From contig JACRCS010000954.1 in the NCBI GenBank assembly GCA_016218905.1, positions 1 through 12,356 on the forward strand: a stretch of DNA of 12,356 bases, in the 5' to 3' direction. Below, piece after piece: positions 5,805 to 12,356 of this stretch (positions are counted from its first letter, which is position 1; each line of letters opens with the position of its first letter). The position numbers and the translations under genes are program-made. Source of the DNA: Deltaproteobacteria bacterium (GTDB lineage Bacteria; Desulfobacterota_C; Deferrisomatia; Deferrisomatales; JACRMM01). Under the pieces are notes generated by a model. The model ran no database searches and was not told the origin of the DNA. It was given only the letters and a program-made list of their open reading frames with translations.

Positions 5805-8042
5805 TCAGAAGAAGCCGCCGATGCTGAACTCCCAACGCGAGCGGCCCTCATCCTCCTTCGGGTCGAGCTTGAAGCCGTACTCGAGGCGCAGGGGCCCCAT
5901 CGGGCTGAACCACCGGACGCCGAAGCCGGCGCCCGTCCGAACCCCACCGGTAAAGAAGGGCTCGTCCCACCAGGTGTTTCCGGCGTCGAAGAAGAGGACG
6001 CCCCGCAGCTTCGCCTCTTCCAGCAGCGGAAAGAGGTACTCCACGTTGAAGAGCGCCATCTTCTTGCCGCCCACCACCCCGTCGTGCACCGCTCCGACGG
6101 ACCGGGACTCGAAACCCCGGATCGAGTTGATGCCGCCGAGAGCGAAGCGCTCGTAGACGGGAATCTCCTTGTTGTTGATGGGCACGATATACCCGAGCTG
6201 CGTGTGCAGGGTGAGGACGTGCCGCCACCAGAGCGGGAAGTACTTCGAGCCCTCCAAGTCGTACCTCGTGAACCCCGTCGTCCCTCCCAGGGGACCGCCG
6301 GCCAACTCGATGCCGAGCTCGGCGAGAGAGCCGCCGTGAGGCTCCCACGGGTTGTCGCGCGTGTCGTACGTCACGCTCTGCCGAAGCGCGGAGACGAGCG
6401 CGTCCCGCTCGAGCTGCAACACCTCGGCCGGGGCCGTGCTGGAGATGTCGCTAATGTGGGCCTGCTCCAGGCGGTAAGTCCAGCGGATCTTCCAATCCTC
6501 GCCGAGCGAGGTCCCGAGCTTCAAGTCCCCGCCTGTGGCCTTCTTCGTGTAGTCGGTGTAGACGTTGAATGTCTTGTAGACGTCCACCCCGGCGTACACC
6601 TCGGAATCGAAGACGCGAGGATTGTTGAACGTGACGGAGTACGTCTCGCGCCTGCTCCCGAAGTTCGCGTTCAGCGCGAGCTGGTAGCCGAGGCCCAGGA
6701 AGTTCCGCTGGCTGACGCTCGCCATGCCGATGACCCGGTCCGTGGACGAGTACCCGGCGCCGACGCTCAACGCGCCCGTCGACTTCTCTTCCACGTCGAT
6801 ATCGATGTCGACGAGGTCGGTGCCGGGACGGCGGTTCGTGGTGAGGTTGACCTTCTCGAAGTAGCCGAGGTTCTCGATCCTCCTGCGGCTCCTTCGCAGT
6901 GCGACGCCGTTGTACAGTTCGCCCTCGGCCAGCCGCATCTCCCGGCGCACGATGCGGTCGCGGGTCTTGGAGTTGCCGTGCACCTCGATGCGCCCGATCC
7001 GGATCAGCTCGGCCTTGCGGATGCGGAAGTCGACGTTGATCGTGCGCGCCTCGCGGTCGAGCTTCGTCAGGGGGTCGATGTCCGCGAAGGCGTATCCGAT
7101 CTCGCCGTAGAGATCGGCCAGCGTCTGGGTGGCCTTGCGGAAGTCCTCGCTCCGGAAGGTGTCTCCCGTCTTGAGCCCCGCCGTCTCACGCAGCTTCGCC
7201 TCCGGAAAGTCGAGGTCGCCGGAGAACGTCAGGCTCCCTATGGTGAACGCGAGCCCCTCGACGACCGGGATGTCGACCTTCAGCCACTTCCGGTCCGCTG
7301 TGAGCGTCGTGAGGGGCTCGAGGACCTTCACCTCGGCGTAGCCGTGGTTGAGGTAATAGGAGCGGATCACGTCCCGGTCCCGTTCGAGATCGCCCTCCTT
7401 GAAGGTGCCCGAACCCGATAGCCAAGACCAGAGGCTCGCCGGGCCCATCGCCATGTACTTGCGAACCTCCTTCTGCTCCACCGAAGCGACGCCGAGGAGG
7501 TTGACGTCCTTCAGTCGGACCTTCTCGCCCTCGCTGACCTTGAAGAGGATGTCGGCCTGATTCTTTCCGTCGGGGACGGCGACGACCTCGGTCCCGACCT
7601 GCGCGAGGTAGTAGCCCTTTTCCCGGTAGAGGTCCCGGATGGCCTTGGCGCTCTGGTCCACCTTCGCGTCGTCGACGATCTCCCGTTTCTTCAGCGTGAC
7701 CGCCTTCCCGATCTCCTCCGCATCGATGGCCTCGGCTCCCTCGGTCTTCCACTCCCGGAGGGAGGGCCGTTCCGTCACGACGAAGACGAGGCGCCCCTGG
7801 TCGTCGAGCTCCACGACCACGTCCTTGAAGTGGCCGAGCGCGTACACGGCCTTGATGTCTTCCCGGACCTTGGCAGGGTCGTAGGGCTCGCCCGGCTTCG
7901 TCCTCACCTTCTGGAGCACGAGCCCCGGCTCGACCCGTAACGTCCCCTGCACCTGGACGTCCGTGACGACGGCGGGCACCCCCCAGCAGACCGCGGGAAG
8001 GAGCAAGTGGAACAAACCAAACCAGAGCCAGCGCTTCCTCAA
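5805..8042 (-). CDS. bamA: Outer membrane protein assembly factor BamA
   Basis: BamA is the core of the BAM complex and inserts beta-barrel proteins into the outer membrane. The 745-residue product (E. coli 810) begins with a signal peptide (about 1-22). Five POTRA domains follow, roughly 25-92, 95-172, 174-262, 265-345 and 347-418; for example POTRA5 reads [21 protein letters not shown] from about 348. A 16-strand barrel follows from about 422. The substrate-critical loop-6 motif is IRGF (641-644; VRGF in E. coli). The protein ends WEFSIGGFF, with the C-terminal Phe of the beta-signal. The start is TTG 8042, overlapping the lolD stop as TTGA, with AAAGGA 7 nt upstream. The N-terminus [15 protein letters not shown] is a sensible signal sequence, which supports the TTG. 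skp follows after 73 nt. TamA-like relatives have three POTRA domains, so BamA is the better call. Confidence 0.97.
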   Translation of the reverse strand: MRKRWLWFGLFHLLLPAVCWGVPAVVTDVQVQGTLRVEPGLVLQKVRTKPGEPYDPAKVREDIKAVYALGHFKDVVVELDDQGRLVFVVTERPSLREWKTEGAEAIDAEEIGKAVTLKKREIVDDAKVDQSAKAIRDLYREKGYYLAQVGTEVVAVPDGKNQADILFKVSEGEKVRLKDVNLLGVASVEQKEVRKYMAMGPASLWSWLSGSGTFKEGDLERDRDVIRSYYLNHGYAEVKVLEPLTTLTADRKWLKVDIPVVEGLAFTIGSLTFSGDLDFPEAKLRETAGLKTGDTFRSEDFRKATQTLADLYGEIGYAFADIDPLTKLDREARTINVDFRIRKAELIRIGRIEVHGNSKTRDRIVRREMRLAEGELYNGVALRRSRRRIENLGYFEKVNLTTNRRPGTDLVDIDIDVEEKSTGALSVGAGYSSTDRVIGMASVSQRNFLGLGYQLALNANFGSRRETYSVTFNNPRVFDSEVYAGVDVYKTFNVYTDYTKKATGGDLKLGTSLGEDWKIRWTYRLEQAHISDISSTAPAEVLQLERDALVSALRQSVTYDTRDNPWEPHGGSLAELGIELAGGPLGGTTGFTRYDLEGSKYFPLWWRHVLTLHTQLGYIVPINNKEIPVYERFALGGINSIRGFESRSVGAVHDGVVGGKKMALFNVEYLFPLLEEAKLRGVLFFDAGNTWWDEPFFTGGVRTGAGFGVRWFSPMGPLRLEYGFKLDPKEDEGRSRWEFSIGGFF

Positions 8043-8740
8043 GCTCCTATCCTTTCCGTGGCTTCTCCTACGATCCTGCCGTCGATGAGCGTGACGGTCC
8101 GACCCATGGCTCGCGAGAGCTCCAGATTATGGGTGACCACCACGAGGGTCGTCCCGAGCCGCCGGTTCAGGTCCACGAGGATGTCGTGGATCGCCTCGCC
8201 CGTCCGGTGGTCGAGGTTTCCCGTGGGTTCGTCCGCTAGGAGGAGCTCGGGCTTCAGCACCAGGGCCCGGGCGAGGGCGACTCGCTGCTGCTCGCCCCCG
8301 GAGAGCTCCGCCGGGCGATGAGTGAGCCGCTCTCCTAGTCCTACGGCCTCGAGCAGCTCGCGGGCCCTCGCCTCCGCCTCCCGGGGCGCGACCCCGGCGA
8401 TGCGCGCGGGCATGGCCGCGTTCTCCAGGGACGTGAACTCCGGGAGCAGGTGATGAAACTGGAACACGAACCCCACGTGACCGTTCCGAAAGCGCGCGAG
8501 CTCGGGTTCCGAACGGCGAAAGACGTCTTCGCCGCGGAAGAGCACCCGCCCGTTGCTCGGCCGGTCCAGGGCCCCCAGGAGGTGGAGGAGGGTCGACTTG
8601 CCGGCTCCCGAGGGGCCGACGACCGCGACCGACTCGCCCCGCGCCACCCGCAGGTCGATCCCCTTCAGCACCTCCAGCTGGCCCCGGCCTTGCGGAAAGG
8701 ACTTGTGGACGCCCTCGGCTTCGATGAGGAGCCCGCTCAC
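8039..8740 (-). CDS. lolD: Lipoprotein-releasing system ATP-binding protein LolD
   Basis: LolD is the ATPase of the ABC system that extracts outer-membrane lipoproteins from the inner membrane and hands them to LolA. The 233-residue protein has all ABC motifs: Walker A GPSGAGKS (42-49), Q-loop Gln94 in [11 protein letters not shown], signature LSGGEQQR (146-153), Walker B LLLADEP with Asp170-Glu171, and H-loop His204. [18 protein letters not shown] is close to the LolD/MacB-type subfamily consensus. The GTG start at 8740 overlaps the preceding gene's stop (GTGA), and its own stop overlaps bamA (TTGA). Its permease is encoded one gene upstream, separated by the cNMP-binding gene. Related ATPases (MacB, FtsE, LptB) are possible by domain alone. 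The LolC/E-type permease and the bamA context make LolD the best call. Confidence 0.95.
   Translation of the reverse strand: MSGLLIEAEGVHKSFPQGRGQLEVLKGIDLRVARGESVAVVGPSGAGKSTLLHLLGALDRPSNGRVLFRGEDVFRRSEPELARFRNGHVGFVFQFHHLLPEFTSLENAAMPARIAGVAPREAEARARELLEAVGLGERLTHRPAELSGGEQQRVALARALVLKPELLLADEPTGNLDHRTGEAIHDILVDLNRRLGTTLVVVTHNLELSRAMGRTVTLIDGRIVGEATERIGA
8050..8055 (-). promoter_or_regulatory. Ribosome binding site of bamA
   Basis: AAAGGA on the minus strand is 7 nt before TTG 8042, within the last codons of lolD. It supports the TTG start, which gives a full signal peptide. Confidence 0.5.
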
Positions 8741-9921
8741 GGCTTCCGTCCCAAGACCTTCGAGATGGTGTCGCGCGCGCGATCGTCCCGAAGCGAGCTC
8801 AAGGTGCTTCCGAGCTCGGGGTGCCGCTCGACGAAGGAATCGAGGTCGTCTCCTTCGATGCGCAGCACCTCTCCCTCTTCCGCGGCCGAGACCGTCGCGG
8901 AGCGCCCCCTTCCGCTCACGAAGGCCACTTCGCCGAAGAATTCGCCCGGCCCGAGCTCGGAGAGCGCAACCTCGCCGGATCCGTTCGGATGTGCCGTGGT
9001 GACCTGGAAGCGCCCACGAAGCACGAGAAAGAGCGCCCGCTCGGCCTCGCCTTCGCGCACGACGGATTCACCCTTCGCGATCGGCACGCCGCGGAAGAGG
9101 TCGGCGATCCGCCTGCGCTCCGCTTCCGGGAGGTCCCCGAAGAGCGACGAAGACGCCAGCAGCCCGTCGAGGACGCGCCGGCGGTAGAACGCGCCGAGGC
9201 CGTCGCGGACGCCGGGGTACTTCGCCGCGAGCGCCTCGGCGTCGACGCGCCGGAGCTCGAGGAGCTCCGTGGGCCCCGTGGCGGAGACGTCCGCGTTTCG
9301 GGGCTCGCGGCTGAAGAACGCCGCCTCGCCGAAGAACTCGCCCTCCCCGAGCTCGGCCAGGGGGAGCTCTCCGCGTGCGACGCGGACCGTTCCCGACGCG
9401 ACGATGAAGATCGAGTCGCCCGGCTCGCCCTGGCGAAAGACGACGTCGCCCGCTTCGAGCGCCCGGGGCAGGACTCGCTCCAGCACCTGCCGGAAGGACT
9501 CGGCGTCGAGGTCCGAGAAGAGAGGGATGCGGGGGAGCTCCCTCTTCTCATCGCACGCCGCCGGCTGGGACGCGAAGCCCCTCTTCGCGTACAGCTCCGC
9601 GAGCTTCCGGCCGACGTCCCGTGCCCCGGGATCCAGGCGGAGCAGGATCTTCTGGATGGCGATCGCCTGCACCAGGAAGCCGGTCGCCGCGAAGAGGTCG
9701 GCCACCTTGCGGTAGGCGTGTACCGCCTCGGCACGCCTTCCCGCCTTGACGCGCAGGTCCGCAACCCGCCGCAAGATCTTCACGTTCTCGGGCTCGCGGG
9801 CGAGGAGGCGCTCGTAGGCCTCCAGCGCCTGGGTCCACCGGCCCTTGGAGTAGTGCTCCTCCGCCGCGACCTTGTCGTCTCTCTTGTTCCTGCGGAACGA
9901 AGAAAACACGGGCACTCCCAT
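8737..9921 (-). CDS. TPR protein with two cyclic-nucleotide-binding domains, inserted in the lol operon; function unknown
   Basis: The predicted 394-residue soluble protein has no signal peptide or membrane helix. An N-terminal helical repeat region (about 18-117; [20 protein letters not shown], then [13 protein letters not shown]) looks like three or so TPR units. Two cNMP-binding domains follow (about 133-245 and 260-371). Each keeps a phosphate-binding cassette: [16 protein letters not shown] (about 197-212) and [16 protein letters not shown] (about 329-344), including the Glu and Arg that contact cyclic nucleotide in CRP/PKA-type domains. No DNA-binding helix-turn-helix or enzymatic domain is visible, so it is not a CRP-like transcription factor. 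The ATG at 9921 overlaps the permease stop by one base; a GTG at 9924 would add one residue. The stop overlaps lolD. It may sense a nucleotide and act on the Lol transporter or on assembly proteins, but that rests on location only. Confidence 0.88.
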   Translation of the reverse strand: MGVPVFSSFRRNKRDDKVAAEEHYSKGRWTQALEAYERLLAREPENVKILRRVADLRVKAGRRAEAVHAYRKVADLFAATGFLVQAIAIQKILLRLDPGARDVGRKLAELYAKRGFASQPAACDEKRELPRIPLFSDLDAESFRQVLERVLPRALEAGDVVFRQGEPGDSIFIVASGTVRVARGELPLAELGEGEFFGEAAFFSREPRNADVSATGPTELLELRRVDAEALAAKYPGVRDGLGAFYRRRVLDGLLASSSLFGDLPEAERRRIADLFRGVPIAKGESVVREGEAERALFLVLRGRFQVTTAHPNGSGEVALSELGPGEFFGEVAFVSGRGRSATVSAAEEGEVLRIEGDDLDSFVERHPELGSTLSSLRDDRARDTISKVLGRKP

Positions 9922-11144
9922 CACTCATATCGGAGCGTCGCGACGGGATCGAGGCGGGAGGCCTGCCAGGACGGGTAGGCCGTCGCGGCCAGGCAGAGGG
10001 CGACGGCACAGAAGGCGACGAGCGCGAAGAGGGTAGGGCTCATCACGACCGGCAGGGTATCGATGTAATAGACGTCCCGCGGGAGCTCGACGAACCGGTA
10101 CTTCTTGAGCAGGAAGCAGAGCACCCACCCTCCGAGGACGCCGACGGTCGTTCCCAACCCACCGATGATCAGGCCTTCCAGCACGAAGATCTTGCGGATC
10201 GACCGGTTCGAGGCGCCCATGGACTTCAAGATCCCGATCTCCCTCGACTTCTCCAGCACGACCATGATGAGCGTGGACGCGATGTTGAAGGCGGCGACCA
10301 GCACGATCAGCGCGAGGATCACGAACATGACGGTCTTTTCCAGCTTGAGCGCGCTGAAGAGGCTGCGGTTCATCTCCATCCAGTCGCGGGCGAAGTAGCC
10401 TGCGCCGAGGCGGGACTCCACCGCACGCGCGATCCGCCGTGCCGAGTAGATGTCGGCGACCCTCACCTCCACTCCCGTTACGGTCCTGCCCAGGCGCAGG
10501 AAGTCCTGAGCGGCGGGGAGCGACGCGAAGAGGAAGGTGGTGTCGTACTCGTACATCCCGGACGCGAAGATCCCGACGACCCGGAAGCTCCGGATCCGCG
10601 GGATCATCCCCAGCGGCGTGGCGTTCCCCACGGGGCTGATCACCTGGACGCGGTCGCCCACGAAGATGCCCATATTCCTCGCCATTTCCCTGCCGAGGAG
10701 CAGGCCGGGCACGTCGCCCTCCAGATCGCGAAGCCTTCCGAGGCGGAGGAAGCGCTCGATGTCGATCACCTTGGCCGCGGTGGCCACGTCGATACCCCGG
10801 AGCACGGCGCCCTGAACGTTTCCCCCCGCCGAAATCATGACCTGGCTCAGCGCGAAGGGAGTCGCTCCGACGACACCGGGTACGGCCTGCACCTTCCGGA
10901 CGACTTCTGCCGGTCCGGCGAGGAGGCTGCCCATCGGCGAGACGACCACGTGGGCGTTGGTGCCCAGGATCTTGTCCCGCAGGTCTTCCTCGAAACCCGT
11001 CATCACGGAGAGCACGACAATCAGGGCCGCCACCCCCAGGGCGACGCCGCCGACGCTGATCCAAGTGATGAGAGAGATGAAGAGCTCGCGCCGGCCCGCC
11101 TTCAGGTAGCGCAGGGCGATCCCGAGCTCGTACGGGAACCTCAT
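9921..11144 (-). CDS. lolC: Lipoprotein-releasing ABC permease, LolC/LolE family (single-copy, LolF-like)
   Basis: This inner-membrane permease works with LolD to extract lipoproteins and pass them to LolA. The 407-residue length fits LolC/LolE (about 400-414). Topology is the family's: an N-terminal cytosolic helix with ALRYL (10-14), TM1 (about 22-48, ending VLSVMTGFEEDLR), a large periplasmic domain (about 50-268), then TM2 (271-296), TM3 (about 320-346) and TM4 (about 370-392). ALIVLVAAFNIASTLIMVV (278-296) and EKSREIGILKSMGAS (298-312) closely resemble LolC, and the latter is the coupling helix for LolD. Only one permease gene is present here, so it may act as a homodimer as described for LolF-type systems, unless another copy lies elsewhere. 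ATG 11144 follows GAGGGAG closely and lies 8 nt after the lysS stop. The open frame continues upstream but only as a shadow of lysS. MacB permeases are longer, so they are less likely. Confidence 0.94.
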   Translation of the reverse strand: MRFPYELGIALRYLKAGRRELFISLITWISVGGVALGVAALIVVLSVMTGFEEDLRDKILGTNAHVVVSPMGSLLAGPAEVVRKVQAVPGVVGATPFALSQVMISAGGNVQGAVLRGIDVATAAKVIDIERFLRLGRLRDLEGDVPGLLLGREMARNMGIFVGDRVQVISPVGNATPLGMIPRIRSFRVVGIFASGMYEYDTTFLFASLPAAQDFLRLGRTVTGVEVRVADIYSARRIARAVESRLGAGYFARDWMEMNRSLFSALKLEKTVMFVILALIVLVAAFNIASTLIMVVLEKSREIGILKSMGASNRSIRKIFVLEGLIIGGLGTTVGVLGGWVLCFLLKKYRFVELPRDVYYIDTLPVVMSPTLFALVAFCAVALCLAATAYPSWQASRLDPVATLRYE

Positions 11145-11152
11145 CTCCCTCT

Positions 11153-12356
<1,204 letters not shown>

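Noticed and set aside
5580..7421. A 613-codon open frame on the plus strand, antisense to bamA and skp
   Set aside because: Its translation is Arg-, Val-, Glu- and Asp-rich with no recognisable domain. It lies entirely opposite well-conserved BamA and Skp coding sequence, and GC-rich codon bias creates such long shadow frames.
8737..9921. CRP/FNR-type transcription factor
   Set aside because: The protein has cNMP-binding domains but no C-terminal helix-turn-helix; its sequence ends shortly after the second domain.

Overview
The window is about 12.4 kb of GC-rich DNA, apart from one short AT-rich repeat block. It reads as one tightly packed gene cluster for building the Gram-negative outer membrane. 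Every supported gene is on the minus strand, so transcription runs from the right end (about 12356) to the left end (1). In transcription order the genes are: lysS (3' part only), a LolC/LolE-type lipoprotein-release permease, a TPR plus double cyclic-nucleotide-binding-domain protein, lolD, bamA, skp/ompH, lpxD, fabZ, lpxA, lpxI, lpxB and the 5' part of an MsbA-type lipid A exporter. No RNA genes, insertion sequences, phage genes or CRISPR arrays were seen, and I found no convincing promoter or terminator.

The organism must be a diderm that makes LPS. High GC, the order lysS-lol-bamA-skp-lpxD-fabZ-lpxA-lpxI-lpxB-msbA, and LpxI in place of LpxH recall the former Deltaproteobacteria (Desulfobacterota, Myxococcota) and similar GC-rich, often uncultured phyla. 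That placement is inference from gene order and composition; the sequence alone does not fix the phylum.

Right third (8039-12356): LysRS is followed 8 nt later by the Lol permease, which releases lipoproteins from the inner membrane with the ATPase LolD. Between permease and ATPase lies a soluble protein with TPR helices and two cNMP-binding domains. It is coupled to both neighbours by overlapping stop and start codons and is the least expected gene in the window.

Middle (4116-8042): BamA inserts beta-barrel proteins into the outer membrane, Skp chaperones them across the periplasm, and LpxD performs the second acylation of lipid A synthesis. Left third (1-4119): FabZ makes fatty-acid precursors, LpxA starts lipid A synthesis, LpxI cleaves UDP-diacylglucosamine, LpxB makes the disaccharide, and the MsbA-like transporter flips the product. 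LpxC, LpxK and Kdo transferase are not here.

Most junctions are 1-22 nt overlaps, and many starts are non-ATG (GTG, TTG and apparently CTG for fabZ). The cluster is loosened at three places: a 139-nt fabZ-lpxA gap filled by two adjacent 7-bp tandem repeat arrays, a 142-nt GC-rich gap between lpxI and lpxB, and a 73-nt gap between bamA and skp with a run of eight identical bases. The repeat block and the cNMP-binding gene are the two features most worth following up.
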